From Bog-473 sp963782415 (lineage in GTDB: Bacteria > Actinomycetota > Acidimicrobiia > Acidimicrobiales > RAAP-2): a DNA stretch of 64,000 nt. Under the pieces are notes generated by a model, which did not search any database, was not told the origin of the DNA, and worked only from the letters and a program-made list of their open reading frames with translations. The stretch is taken from positions 434,001-498,000 of the forward strand of contig CAWAJT010000004.1 of assembly GCA_963782415.1 (NCBI GenBank), read 5' to 3'. A program made the position numbers and the translations under genes. Numbering within the stretch: position 1 is the first letter of the stretch; each line of letters starts with the position of its first letter. Shown piece by piece: positions 35,635 through 44,544 of this stretch.

Positions 35635-35643
35635 CGGCGCACC

Positions 35644-36123
35644 CTAGGCCGTGACACCCTCCACCGCGAGCAGCGCGCGCTTGCAAGGGAGGCCACCGCC
35701 ATAACCACCGATGCCGTTGCTGGCCAGCACCCGGTGGCACGGCACGATGATGGCGATCGGGTTCCTGCCGTTGGCCTGACCGACGGCGCGAGGACCCTTG
35801 GGCCGACCGACGCGGCGGGCCAGCTCGCCGTAACTGATGGTCTCGCCGTAGGGGATCAGCGACAGCTCGGTCCACACGTCGCGCTGGAACGGCGTGCCGT
35901 CGAGCTCCATGCGCAGATCGAACTCGGTGCGCTCGCCGGCGAAGTACTCCTCGAGCTGGGTGGCCGCCTCCTTCAAAATGGGCGTCTCCTCGTCCCGCCG
36001 CCCGAGGCCGGTGGCGTTCGGGAGCCGGAGGCCGATGAGGACGTCCCCGTCGGCTTCCAAGACGATCCGCCCGATCGGGGTGTCGAGGGGCATGGTGGCG
36101 GTGAGGCTCGAGATGGTGGTCAT
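35644..36123 (-). CDS. ogt: Methylated-DNA--protein-cysteine methyltransferase
   Basis: This 159-residue protein repairs O6-alkylguanine by moving the alkyl group to its own cysteine. The active-site block GQANGRNPIAIIVPCHRVLASNG near residues 113-135 holds the acceptor Cys, and the DNA-binding helix reads SYGELARRVGRPKGPRAVG. The N-terminal domain (TPIGRIVLEADGDVLIGLRL) is complete. It starts at 36123, overlapping the end of the Ada-AlkA gene by 4 bases, so both alkylation repair proteins come from one message. Confidence 0.94.
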   Translation of the reverse strand: MTTISSLTATMPLDTPIGRIVLEADGDVLIGLRLPNATGLGRRDEETPILKEAATQLEEYFAGERTEFDLRMELDGTPFQRDVWTELSLIPYGETISYGELARRVGRPKGPRAVGQANGRNPIAIIVPCHRVLASNGIGGYGGGLPCKRALLAVEGVTA

Positions 36124-37661
36124 GCGGCACGCCCTTTCATCCGTCGGGTAGAGAGTTGCGGAGCGGCCGCCGCGGGCAGCGACCAGAGGTGGGCCATGGC
36201 ATAGCTGCGCCAGGGCCGCCAGCGTTCGGTGAGCTGATGCAGATGCACCGGGTCGTCCGGGAGGCCGAGCGCGACGACGGCCCGTCGGATGCCGAGGTCC
36301 GTCGGCATGAACGCGTCGGGGTCGCGCAGCGCGCGCATGGCGACGTACTCGGCCGTCCACGGTCCGATACCGGGGAGCGCTACCAGCGAGGAGCGCAGTT
36401 CGGCGGGATCCGCCCCCGGGTCGATCACGACGTCGCCGGCATCGACCGCCTGGGCCAAGGCGACGAGCGCGCGCCGCCGGCCGGCCGGCATGGCGAAGGC
36501 ACCCGGGTCGCGCTCGGCCAACGCGAGGAGCGCCGCCGGCGTGGGGAAGAGGTGCGTGAGGGTGCCGACCGGCGCCGGGAGAAGGTCGCCGGCGGCGACG
36601 ACCAATCTCCCCGCGACCGTGCACGCCCCGGTGACGGAGACCTGTTGCCCGATGACGGCGCGCACGGCGAGTTCGAATCCGTCGGCGGCGCCGGGCACCC
36701 GGCGGCCCGGATCGTTCCGCACGAATGCGCCGACGAGGGCATCGTCGCGCAGGGCTTCCCAAATGGCGACGGGGTCGGCGTCGAGATCGAGCAGCTGGCG
36801 GCAGCGGGCCACGGCGGTGTGCAGGTCGCGCAGGTCAGAAAGCACGAGTTCGCCTTCCACGTAGGCGGGCCCCTCGTCCCCGTGTGCGTCCGGGGTGCGC
36901 AACGTGACGATGCCGTGCCCATGGGGGAGGCGCAGGCTGCGCGTGTAGGCAGCACGGTCGAGCGACTCCACGCCGGGCAGCGCGCGCAGGCCCAAGAAGT
37001 CGAGGACCGAGGCGGGGTTGAACGGACGGCGGCAAGGCAGCCGGAGACGGATTGCCCCGGTGGCGGGTTCCCGGCGGGCGCGCCTGCCTTGTGCGTTACG
37101 GGCCGCCCGCACCCGGAGTCCGGTCGGCGTATCGGCAAAGGTCTGGCGCACCGTGTCGTTGCACTGACGCACGCTGGCAAAGCCGGCGGCGAAGGCGACG
37201 TGGGCGACGGGGAGATCGGTCGATTCCAGGAGGATGCGTGCAGTCTGGCTGCGCTGCGCCCGGGCGAGGGCGAGCGGCCCGGTACCGACCTCGGCGGTGA
37301 TCAGCCGGTTGAGCTGACGTGTGCTGTAGCCGAGGCGGCCGGCCAGGCCCTCGACGCCTTCGCGGTCGACGACGCCGTCGCGGATCAACCGCATGGCCCG
37401 GCCGACGACATCGGCGCGCAGGTTCCACGCGGGGGAGCCCGGCGTGGCGTCGGGCCGGCAGCGCAGACAAGCCCTGAACCCGGCCTGTTGAGCGGCCGCC
37501 GCGGTGGCGTAGAAGCGCATGTTCTCGCGTTTGGGTGTGCGTGCTGGGCAGCTGGGCCGGCAGTAGATCCCGGTGGAGGTGACGGCACAGAAGAACTGCC
37601 CGTCGAAGCGCGCGTCCTTGCTCTGCGCCGCTTGATAGCAGCGGTCCGGGTCCTCCATCAC
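36120..37661 (-). CDS. Ada-type regulator fused to AlkA DNA glycosylase
   Basis: This 513-residue protein combines three modules. Residues 1-75 are the Ada zinc domain with all four cysteines (IYCRPSCPARTPKRENMRFY, then CLRCRPD); the first Cys takes methyl groups from phosphotriesters. Residues 85-190 are an AraC helix-turn-helix pair (EGLAGRLGYSTRQLNRLI, AHVAFAAGFASVRQCNDTV). Residues 205-490 are AlkA, with VIGQQVSVTGACTVAGRLV and the helix-hairpin-helix LVALPGIGPWTAEYVAMRAL before the catalytic Asp (PDAFMPTDLGIRRA). It should sense alkylation, activate its own operon and excise alkylated bases. The Ogt domain of classic Ada is encoded by the next gene. Confidence 0.93.
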   Translation of the reverse strand: MMEDPDRCYQAAQSKDARFDGQFFCAVTSTGIYCRPSCPARTPKRENMRFYATAAAAQQAGFRACLRCRPDATPGSPAWNLRADVVGRAMRLIRDGVVDREGVEGLAGRLGYSTRQLNRLITAEVGTGPLALARAQRSQTARILLESTDLPVAHVAFAAGFASVRQCNDTVRQTFADTPTGLRVRAARNAQGRRARREPATGAIRLRLPCRRPFNPASVLDFLGLRALPGVESLDRAAYTRSLRLPHGHGIVTLRTPDAHGDEGPAYVEGELVLSDLRDLHTAVARCRQLLDLDADPVAIWEALRDDALVGAFVRNDPGRRVPGAADGFELAVRAVIGQQVSVTGACTVAGRLVVAAGDLLPAPVGTLTHLFPTPAALLALAERDPGAFAMPAGRRRALVALAQAVDAGDVVIDPGADPAELRSSLVALPGIGPWTAEYVAMRALRDPDAFMPTDLGIRRAVVALGLPDDPVHLHQLTERWRPWRSYAMAHLWSLPAAAAPQLSTRRMKGRAA

Positions 37662-37754
37662 GGGTGCCAGCCTGCCATGAGGTGGTGCCCGTTACTGGCG
37701 GGAATCGGACATTGGCGTCGAGCAGTCCTCGTGGCCCGAACGTAGGGTGTCCCC

Positions 37755-37904
37755 ATGCCCGAACCTGAGGTCTTCGACTGGGACGAGTGGGAGAACGGCA
37801 AGACGTATCAGCTCACCAATGACGAGCTGGTCGGCGCCTTGCTGAGCGAGGTCAGTGCCCTGCGCACACGGGTGAAAGGACTCGAAGAGCGACTCTCGGA
37901 GTGA
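37755..37904 (+). CDS. Small acidic protein with C-terminal coiled coil
   Basis: This 49-residue ORF (MPEPEVFDWDEWENGKTYQL and onward) is acidic and Trp-rich at the start. The second half, from ELVGALLSEVSALRTRVKGL, has heptad-spaced leucines and valines fit for a short coiled coil. No family is recognised. It lies alone between the Ada-AlkA gene and the convergent dehydrogenase gene. Protein-like composition and a clean frame make it plausible, but there is no strong ribosome binding site. Confidence 0.4.
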   Translation: MPEPEVFDWDEWENGKTYQLTNDELVGALLSEVSALRTRVKGLEERLSE

Positions 37905-37940
37905 CGAAGAGCGACTCTTCGAGTGACCGAGCAAGCGGAT

Positions 37941-39044
37941 TCAGGCGGTGAGCAGCTGAGCCAGCACCAAGCGCCGGTGCGTGGCGGCGTCGCCCCAGGC
38001 TCGCGAGAGCGCCCACGTCTGCTTCAAGGAGAAGTGGAGGTCGCACTCCCACGTGTAGCCGATTGCCCCGTGCACCTGGAGCGCCACCGTGGCCGCCAGG
38101 TCGGCGGCATCGGACGCCATCGCCTTGGCCATGGAGGCATCGTGGGAGAGCGTGGGCTGCGCCGTCGCCAGTGACCAGGCGGCACGATACGTGGCCGGCC
38201 GGGCGAACTCGAGGGCGACCCGCACGTTGGCGAGCAGGTGCTTGACGGCCTGGAAGCTGCCGATCGGTTTGCCGAACTGGTGGCGCTCCTTGGCGTAGGC
38301 GGCGGTGACGGTGAGCATCCGCTCGGCCAGGCCGATGAGCAGTGCGGCGGTCCCGGCGGCGGCCCGGTCCGCCAACAGCGCCACGGCCGCCTCGGCCGCC
38401 ACGCCGTAGGCAATGAGGGTGTCCGAACCCAGCGGCCAGTGCACGGTGGCCAGGTCCCGCGCCGCGCTGAGCGCCGGCGCGGCCGATGCGGTGACCGACG
38501 CCGCGGGCACGGCGTGGAGCTGCCAACCGGACTCGACGTCGCGGACGGCGAGCAGCAGGAAGCCGGCATGCCGGGCCCCCACGACGCGCGGCGTGCGCAG
38601 CGTGCCGTCGGCCGCGACCTCGGTGGGCGACACCAACCCGTCCGCCGTGACGTCGACACCGCCGACGGCGAAGCTGACGTCGTCGCGCACGAGCGCGGCG
38701 AGCGCGGCGCCCGCGGCGGGGTCGGGGAGGAGCGCGGCCAGGGTCGGTGCAGCCAGCGCCGCCGTCTCGAGCAGGGGTTCGGGCAGTCCCGCCCGCCCCG
38801 CCTCTTCGAGCACGCCGACGAGGTCGACGTCGCTCAACCCCAACCCGTCGGCCGCCTCGGGCACGACGAGCGCCGGCGCGCCGAGTTCGGCCAGCACGGA
38901 CCATCGATTCGCCGACAGCGAGGCGCGCCCATCCTCGTCGGCCAGCTCGAAGGCGCGCAAGGCATCGGGGGTGCACTCGGTGTCGAGCACGGTGCGCACG
39001 CCCGCGCGCAGTGCCTCCTGTTCGTCGGTGAAGGCAAAGTCCAC
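37941..39044 (-). CDS. Acyl-CoA dehydrogenase, beta-type partner (second pair)
   Basis: This 367-residue acyl-CoA dehydrogenase starts at a GTG (VDFAFTDEQEALRAGVRTVL). It keeps AYAKERHQFGKPIGSFQAVKHLLANV and VALQVHGAIGYTWECDLHFSLKQ but has a diverged middle domain, as in the partner subunits of heteromeric steroid-type dehydrogenases. It follows a longer dehydrogenase by 16 bases. The arrangement repeats that of the pair at 28.7-30.9 kb, pointing to a second alpha2-beta2 enzyme with a different side chain or ring substrate. Confidence 0.86.
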   Translation of the reverse strand: MDFAFTDEQEALRAGVRTVLDTECTPDALRAFELADEDGRASLSANRWSVLAELGAPALVVPEAADGLGLSDVDLVGVLEEAGRAGLPEPLLETAALAAPTLAALLPDPAAGAALAALVRDDVSFAVGGVDVTADGLVSPTEVAADGTLRTPRVVGARHAGFLLLAVRDVESGWQLHAVPAASVTASAAPALSAARDLATVHWPLGSDTLIAYGVAAEAAVALLADRAAAGTAALLIGLAERMLTVTAAYAKERHQFGKPIGSFQAVKHLLANVRVALEFARPATYRAAWSLATAQPTLSHDASMAKAMASDAADLAATVALQVHGAIGYTWECDLHFSLKQTWALSRAWGDAATHRRLVLAQLLTA

Positions 39045-39060
39045 GGAGGACGTCCGTCCC

Positions 39061-40209
39061 TCAGCCCCGGGGCAGCCCGAGCAGGCGCTCGGCCACCACG
39101 TTGCGCTGAATCTCGTTGGTGCCGGCGTATATGGGGCCCGCCAGCGAGAAGAGGTAGCCGTCGAGCCACTCGCCGGGCGCGCCCGCCTCGAGCAGTTCGG
39201 CCTCGGGGCCGAGGAGGTCGAGCGCGGCGGTGTGGATGGCCACGTCGGTCTCGGACCAGAAGATCTTGTTGCAGCTCGCCTCGGGCCCGACCGCGTGGCC
39301 GCGCGCCAGGCGCGACGCCGTCCAGTAGGTGTGCAGCTTGTAGGCCTCGGCGTCCATGTGGGCCTGCGCCACGGCGTCGGCGGAGGGGGCCGGGCCCCCG
39401 CGCTGACCGAAGAGCTGGACGAGACGGTCGGCTGCCTCGGTGTAGCGTGCCGGGCTGCGCAGCGAGAGCCCGCGCTCGGAGCCGGCCGTGGCCATGGCGA
39501 CCGACCAGCCCGCACCGACCTCGCCGAGCACCTGGTCCTCGGGCACCTCGACGTTGTCGAAGAAGATCTCGGCGAAGCCCGTCTCGCCGTCGATCTGGGG
39601 GATCGGGCGCACCGTGACGCCCGGCGTGTCCATGGCGATGAGGAAGTAGGTGAGGCCGCGGTGGCGCTCCGCCTCGGGGTCGGTGCGGAAGATGCCGAAG
39701 CACCATTCGGCGAAGGCGCCGCGGCTGGCCCACGTCTTCTGCCCGTTGAGCACCCAGCCCCGGCCGTCCGCCGTGCGGCTGGCCCGCGAGCGGATGCCCG
39801 CCAGGTCGCTGCCCGCATCTGGTTCGGACCATCCCTGGCACCAGATCTCGTCGCCCGCCGCCATCGGGGGCAAGAAGCGTGCCTTCTGCTCCGCCGTCCC
39901 GTACTCGAGCATGGTCGGCGCCAGCAGGAAGATGCCGTTCTGGCTGACGCGCTTCGGGGCACGGGCGCGGTAGTACTCCTCCTCGAACACCAGCCATTCG
40001 AAGATGCCGACATCGCGCCCGCCGTACTGGGTCGGCCAGCTGACCACGGACCAACGGTCGTCGAACATGGTGCGCTCCCAGGCGCGGTGCGCCTCGAAAC
40101 CCTCTGCGGTATCGAGGGAGGGGAGTGGGTCGGCAGGGACGTGGGCCGCCAGCCAGGCCCGGGCCTCGGCGCGGAAGGTCTCGTGCTCGCCGCTGAAGGT
40201 CAGGTCCAT
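39061..40209 (-). CDS. Acyl-CoA dehydrogenase, alpha-type partner (second pair)
   Basis: This 382-residue acyl-CoA dehydrogenase starts MDLTFSGEHETFRAEARAWL. It has WCQGWSEPDAGSDLAGIRSRA, WVLNGQKTWASRGAFAEW and the C-terminal TNEIQRNVVAERLLGLPRG, matching the first pair's alpha-type subunit. The ATG at 40209 begins the conserved sequence. The gene leads a two-gene unit with the partner subunit. A perfect CCTTG-C-CAAGG palindrome lies 32 bases upstream. Confidence 0.9.
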   Translation of the reverse strand: MDLTFSGEHETFRAEARAWLAAHVPADPLPSLDTAEGFEAHRAWERTMFDDRWSVVSWPTQYGGRDVGIFEWLVFEEEYYRARAPKRVSQNGIFLLAPTMLEYGTAEQKARFLPPMAAGDEIWCQGWSEPDAGSDLAGIRSRASRTADGRGWVLNGQKTWASRGAFAEWCFGIFRTDPEAERHRGLTYFLIAMDTPGVTVRPIPQIDGETGFAEIFFDNVEVPEDQVLGEVGAGWSVAMATAGSERGLSLRSPARYTEAADRLVQLFGQRGGPAPSADAVAQAHMDAEAYKLHTYWTASRLARGHAVGPEASCNKIFWSETDVAIHTAALDLLGPEAELLEAGAPGEWLDGYLFSLAGPIYAGTNEIQRNVVAERLLGLPRG

Positions 40210-40236
40210 GACGCAGGGGAATCTTCCACAGTGCCC

Positions 40237-40255
40237 CCGGCCTTGCCAAGGTCGG
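40237..40255. promoter_or_regulatory. Palindrome upstream of the second dehydrogenase pair
   Basis: CCTTG-C-CAAGG (40241-40251) is perfect and is flanked by CC and GG two bases further out. It lies 32 bases before the dehydrogenase ATG. It differs from the shared 17-bp site, so another regulator would be involved. It is a modest candidate. Confidence 0.35.
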
Positions 40256-40317
40256 CCGATCGCCCGCCCCGCCGCCCGCCCGTCGGTCACCTGCTGATGG
40301 CCGAGACCCCGGGCTGC

Positions 40318-41301
40318 TCAGGCGCCCTGGGCCGTGGGCTGGTGTGCCACGAGCGTGCGCACGAAGAAGTCGACGACATCGGTGACGATGGCCGATTCGG
40401 AGGGCACCTCGTTGCGGGCGTTGAACCCGTGCCCGCCCTTCTTCACGACCACCAGTTGGTGCGGCACGGCCGCCACGCCGAGATACCACGCCAGCTCCTT
40501 CGACTGCTTGGGGTTGACGATCTCGTCGTTGTTCGAGACGAAGAGCAAGAACGGCGGGTCGCCGGGCCTGACGTACGAGACGGGGCTGGCCGCCTTGAGG
40601 TCGGCGCCCAGCTGGCTGTTCGGCACCCTGCCCAGCAGCGACAGGAAGCTCTTGGTCACGAGGACGGCGGCGCCGTGGTTGCCCAGGGTGAGCAGGTCGC
40701 TCGGTCCCGCCATGTCGACCACCGCCTGCACCTGGCTCGACTCGTTTCCGTAGGCGCCGATGTCCCACCCTGCGGTCGGACCGGCCGTGCCGAGGAGGGC
40801 GACGAGCTGGCCACCCGCACTCTGCCCCCAGGCGCCGATCTCGGTGGGGTCGATGTTCAAGTAGTGCGCGTTGGCGCGCAGATACCGGATGGCGCACTTC
40901 ACGTCCACGATCTGGTCCGGCCAGTGCCGGCGGGGTCCGAGCCGGTAGTTCACGCTCACCACCACGAACCCGCGCGCCGCCAGTGCCGGGCCGATGCGGT
41001 TGATGATGAAGCCGCCGGTGTCGTAGTCGCCCGATACCCACGAGCCGCCGTGGACGTAGACGACCGCCGGCGCCGGACCGTGCGGCGCGGCCGGCTCGGT
41101 GATCTGTGCCTTCTGGTGGTTGCAATAGTCGATGGTGGCCTGCTGGCCGGCGGGGAGGGCCTGTCGGAGAGGCGACGCCTCGACGGGCGACACCACGCGG
41201 CGCGGCGCCGTGCCGGGTGCGGTGGTCGCCAGCAGCGCGAGCCCGAGCCCGAGCCCGATCACGAGCCCGACGACCGCCACGTACGCCCAGCGCCTGCGCA
41301 T
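40318..41301 (-). CDS. Membrane-anchored or exported esterase, BD-FAE/HSL-like
   Basis: This 327-residue protein begins MRRRWAYVAVVGLVIGLGL, a signal anchor of one hydrophobic segment. The alpha/beta hydrolase domain has VVYVHGGSWVSGDYDTGGF (the HGGSW oxyanion motif), VVSVNYRLGP, AWGQSAGGQLVALL with the nucleophile Ser, SNNDEIV with the Asp and GGHGFN with the His. It is a carboxylesterase of the hormone-sensitive-lipase group, acting outside the cytoplasm, probably on small esters. It is divergent from the thiolase operon. The ATG at 41301 is preferred as it starts the signal sequence. Confidence 0.86.
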   Translation of the reverse strand: MRRRWAYVAVVGLVIGLGLGLALLATTAPGTAPRRVVSPVEASPLRQALPAGQQATIDYCNHQKAQITEPAAPHGPAPAVVYVHGGSWVSGDYDTGGFIINRIGPALAARGFVVVSVNYRLGPRRHWPDQIVDVKCAIRYLRANAHYLNIDPTEIGAWGQSAGGQLVALLGTAGPTAGWDIGAYGNESSQVQAVVDMAGPSDLLTLGNHGAAVLVTKSFLSLLGRVPNSQLGADLKAASPVSYVRPGDPPFLLFVSNNDEIVNPKQSKELAWYLGVAAVPHQLVVVKKGGHGFNARNEVPSESAIVTDVVDFFVRTLVAHQPTAQGA

Positions 41302-41427
41302 GATCGCCAATGTTGGTCCATGGGGACCCCAGTGCGGCCGCACCCCCGTGCCGCGCCCAGGCTCGTGCCCGCCCGTACCCCCGCACGACGTCCGGCACCC
41401 CTCCGCGGCCCCACGTCTGGCACCGGA

Positions 41428-41444
41428 CCTGATTCGGAGTCAGA
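41428..41444. promoter_or_regulatory. Shared 17-bp operator, copy 3 (thiolase operon), degenerate
   Basis: CCTGATTCGGAGTCAGA keeps the outer CCTGA and GTCAGA of the shared palindrome but has changed inner bases. It lies 13 bases before the thiolase ATG. It is the weakest of the five copies. Confidence 0.4.
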
Positions 41445-41456
41445 ATTGGCCCCCTT

Positions 41457-42635
41457 ATGCCCAACGCCGTGATCGTCGATGCCGTTCGCACCCCGGTGGG
41501 CCGCCGCGGCGGCCGCCTCTCCGGATGGCACGCCACCGACCTGGCGGCGCAGCCGCTGGCCGCCCTGCTCTCTCGCAACGACCTGGATCCCTCCCTGGTG
41601 GAGGACGTGGTCATGGGCTGCACCATGACGGTCGGGGAGCAGGCCATGAACATCGCCCGCAACGCCGCGCTGGCGGCCGGGTTCCCCGAATCGGTGCCCG
41701 GCACCACGGTCGACCGCCAGTGCGGCTCGGCGCAGCAGGCCATCCACTTCGCCGCCCAGGCCGTCATGGCGGGGGCCATGGACGTCGCCATCGGGGCCGG
41801 GATCGAGTCGATGAGCCGCGTGCCTATTGGGTCGACGACCGAACCGGGTCCCGGCGAGGCCTACGGGCCGCTCTACAAGGAGCGCTTCGAGCTCATCCAT
41901 CAGGGGGAGTGCGCCGAGGAGATCGCCCGGCGCTGGAACATCACGCGCGACGACATGGATGCCTTCGCCCTCCGCTCGCACCAGCGCGCCGCACGGGCGC
42001 AGGACGAGGGTCGCTTCTCCGGCGAGATCGTGCCACTCGAGGCGCGCGTGCATCCCGACGTCCCGGGTGCGGCCGAGGTGAGCGGACTCTTCAGCGCTGA
42101 CGAGGGTGTGCGGCGCGACACCTCGCCGGAGAAGCTGGCGAAGCTGAAGCCGGCGTTCTCCGAGACGGGCACGGTGACGGCGGGGACCTCGTCGCAGATC
42201 TCCGATGGCGCCGCCGCCGTGCTGATCATGAGCGAGGAGCGCGCCTCGTCGTTGGGCTTGCGGCCCCGGGCGCGCTTTCACACCTTCGCCGTGGCGGCCA
42301 ACGACCCCCAGATCATGCTCACGGCCGTGATCCCGGCGACCGAGCTGGTGTTGAGCAAGGCCAAGCTGAAGCTCGACGACATCGATGTGGTGGAGATCAA
42401 CGAGGCCTTCGCCTCGGTCGTGCTCGCCTGGGAGCGCGAGTATGGGCCGGACATGGCCAAGGTGAACCCCAACGGCGGCGCCATCGCCATCGGCCATCCC
42501 ACCGGCTGCTCGGGCGCGCGCCTCATGGCGACACTGCTTAACGAGATGGAGCGCACGGGTGCGCGCTACGGCCTGCAGACGATGTGCGAGGGCGGCGGAC
42601 AGGCGAACGCCACCATCATCGAGCGGCTGCGCTGA
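41457..42635 (+). CDS. Thiolase (acetyl-CoA acetyltransferase), FadA6-like
   Basis: This 392-residue thiolase cleaves 3-ketoacyl-CoA. The acylated Cys is in VDRQCGSAQQAIHF near residue 89, the His in the GHPTGCSGARL block near 344 and the second Cys in MCEGGGQAN near 376. The N-terminus VIVDAVRTPVGRRGG is typical of degradative thiolases. It resembles FadA5/FadA6 of mycobacterial cholesterol catabolism at the level of motif layout. It heads an operon with a DUF35 protein and a lipid-transfer-type thiolase, joined by a TGATG overlap. The steroid role is inferred from this context and the ipd operon close by. Confidence 0.9.
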   Translation: MPNAVIVDAVRTPVGRRGGRLSGWHATDLAAQPLAALLSRNDLDPSLVEDVVMGCTMTVGEQAMNIARNAALAAGFPESVPGTTVDRQCGSAQQAIHFAAQAVMAGAMDVAIGAGIESMSRVPIGSTTEPGPGEAYGPLYKERFELIHQGECAEEIARRWNITRDDMDAFALRSHQRAARAQDEGRFSGEIVPLEARVHPDVPGAAEVSGLFSADEGVRRDTSPEKLAKLKPAFSETGTVTAGTSSQISDGAAAVLIMSEERASSLGLRPRARFHTFAVAANDPQIMLTAVIPATELVLSKAKLKLDDIDVVEINEAFASVVLAWEREYGPDMAKVNPNGGAIAIGHPTGCSGARLMATLLNEMERTGARYGLQTMCEGGGQANATIIERLR

Positions 42636-43093
42636 TGAGCGCCTCGACCGAGACGGGCGTTCCCGCTGTCGAGGGGTGGTTCACGACCGGTGCTGACGGC
42701 GCTGCGCCGGCGCTGCTCGGCTCGCGCTGCACCGGGTGCGGGACGTACGCCTTCCCGGCCGAGTCGCGCTCCTGCGGCAATCCGGCCTGTGGCTCCACCA
42801 CGTTCGAGACGGTCGAGCTGTCGCGGCGGGGCCGCATCTGGTCCTACACCGACGCCCGCTACCAGCCCCCGGCGCCCTATGTGGCGGCCGACCCGTACGT
42901 GCCGTTCTGCATCGCCGCCGTCGAGCTGGCGGCCGAGAAGCTGGTCGTCATGGGTCAGGTGGTGCCCGGGGTGACCGTGGACGACCTCACGGTGGGCGAC
43001 GAGGTCGAGCTGGTGATCGACACCTTGTACTCCGAGGACGGCACCGACTACCTCGTGTGGAAATGGCGCCCGGTGGGCGCCGGGGAGGCCTGA
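42635..43093 (+). CDS. DUF35 zinc-ribbon OB-fold protein
   Basis: This 152-residue protein has an N-terminal zinc ribbon, CTGCGTYAFPAESRSCGNPACG, and a C-terminal OB-fold (GRIWSYTDARYQPPAPYVAADPYVPFCIAAVEL). Such proteins bind to and activate lipid-transfer-type thiolases and aldolases of steroid side-chain breakdown. The next gene is exactly such a thiolase-like protein, so they should form a complex. Its start overlaps the thiolase stop (TGATG). Confidence 0.9.
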   Translation: MSASTETGVPAVEGWFTTGADGAAPALLGSRCTGCGTYAFPAESRSCGNPACGSTTFETVELSRRGRIWSYTDARYQPPAPYVAADPYVPFCIAAVELAAEKLVVMGQVVPGVTVDDLTVGDEVELVIDTLYSEDGTDYLVWKWRPVGAGEA

Positions 43094-43095
43094 GC

Positions 43096-44367
43096 ATGTC
43101 CGACACCACGCCCGACACGACGCCCGACGCCATGCCTCACGCGCTCGACGCAAGGAAGGTGGCCGTGCTGGGTGCTGGCATGCACGAGTGGGGCAAGTGG
43201 GGGCGGCCGTTCGTGGAATACGGAGTGGCCGCCGCCCGCGACGCCATGGCCGACGCCGGCCTGGAGTGGCGCGACATGCAGTTCGTCTCGGGTGCCGACA
43301 CCATCCGCAACGGCTATCCGGGCTTCGTGTCCGGCGCCACGTTCGCGCAGGCGTTGGGGTGGACCGGGGCGCGGGTCTCAAGTGTCTACGCGGCGTGTGC
43401 GTCCGGAGCGGTGGCCATCGCCAACGCCCGCGGACAAATCCTGGCCGGCCTCTGCGACGTGGCGCTCGTCGTCGGCGCCGACACCACTCCAAAGGGCTTC
43501 TTCGCCCCTGTGGGCGGCGGCGACCGCAAGAACGACCCGGACTGGTTGCGCTTCCACTTGATGGGTGCCACCAACCCGACCTACTTCGGCCTCTACGCGC
43601 GCCGCCGCATGGACCGCTTCGGCGCCACCGAGGAGGATTTCGCACAGGTCAAGGTGAAGAACGCGCGCCACGGGCTCGCCAACCCCTACGCGCGCTACCG
43701 CAAGGAGGTGACCGTCGACGAGGTCCTCGCCTCGCCCATGGTGGCCGACCCGCTGCGCCTGCTCGAGATCTGCGCCACCTCCGACGGCGGGGCGGCGCTC
43801 GTTCTCACGTCCATGGAGTTCGCCCGGCGCCATGCCGGCGGTGCCGAGCCGCTCGTCACGATCGACGCCGTTTCGACCGTCACGCCGACGTTCCCCAACA
43901 CCGTGATCGAGATGCCGAACTTCTCGACGGACTCGGCCGCGGCGGCAGGCGGGGCCGGGGCAGAGGCGGCAGGGGCCGCCGCGGGCTTCCGGCCTTCCAT
44001 CGCCACGGCGGCCTACGCCGAGGCCGGGATCGGTCCCGAGGACGTCGACCTGGCCGAGGTCTACGACCTCTCGTCGGCCCTCGAGCTCGACTGGTACGAG
44101 GACATCGGTCTCTGCGGCGAGGGCGAAGCGGAGAAGCTCCTGCGCGACGGGGCCACCGCCCTGGGCGGCCGGGTGCCGGTCAACCCCTCCGGCGGCCTCT
44201 CGTGCTTCGGCGAGGCCATCCCGGCCCAGGCGATCGCCCAGGTGTGCGAGTGCGTGTGGCAACTCCGGGGGACGGCCACGGGCCATCAGGTCGAGGGAGC
44301 CCGGGTTGCGGTGACGGCCAACCAAGGGCTGTTCGGGCACGGCTCCTCGGTGCTTTTGAGCCGCTGA
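43096..44367 (+). CDS. Thiolase-fold lipid-transfer protein / possible aldolase
   Basis: This 423-residue thiolase-fold protein of the Ltp/SCP-x type follows its DUF35 partner by 2 bases. It has VYAACASGAVAIANARGQIL near residue 97, AEVYDLSSALELDWYEDIG near 320 with the Tyr residues that take the place of thiolase catalytic groups in Ltp2-type aldolases, and VNPSGGLSCFGEAIPA near 360. In steroid catabolism such proteins perform retro-aldol cleavage of side-chain acyl-CoA. Ordinary thiolysis cannot be excluded because a Cys is kept in the first motif. A Thr/Pro-rich start (residues 1-15) is unusual. Confidence 0.82.
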   Translation: MSDTTPDTTPDAMPHALDARKVAVLGAGMHEWGKWGRPFVEYGVAAARDAMADAGLEWRDMQFVSGADTIRNGYPGFVSGATFAQALGWTGARVSSVYAACASGAVAIANARGQILAGLCDVALVVGADTTPKGFFAPVGGGDRKNDPDWLRFHLMGATNPTYFGLYARRRMDRFGATEEDFAQVKVKNARHGLANPYARYRKEVTVDEVLASPMVADPLRLLEICATSDGGAALVLTSMEFARRHAGGAEPLVTIDAVSTVTPTFPNTVIEMPNFSTDSAAAAGGAGAEAAGAAAGFRPSIATAAYAEAGIGPEDVDLAEVYDLSSALELDWYEDIGLCGEGEAEKLLRDGATALGGRVPVNPSGGLSCFGEAIPAQAIAQVCECVWQLRGTATGHQVEGARVAVTANQGLFGHGSSVLLSR

Positions 44368-44544
44368 CACCCTGGTAGCGGGGAAGTTCGGGTCGTTGGC
44401 CCCGCATCGTGTGTGAGCCAGAAGGTTTGGGGTATGGGCTGGTCGACGCCGGATGCGGGCGGGGCTGGAAAGGCTGCAATCGTGTCAGTCGTCAGTGATT
44501 TCGGGGCTGGAGCGGATGGCCCCCTGATTGGAGGAAACCACTGC

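Noticed and set aside
36671..36680. GTTCGAATCC resembling a tRNA T-loop
   Set aside because: It lies inside the Ada-AlkA gene, in frame, and no acceptor stem or anticodon arm can be folded around it.
38413..41472. Three-kilobase open frame on the + strand opposite the dehydrogenase pair and esterase
   Set aside because: It is antisense to three genes with clear family motifs, and its own translation is low-complexity Arg/Ala/Gly/Pro sequence, the usual shadow effect of high GC.
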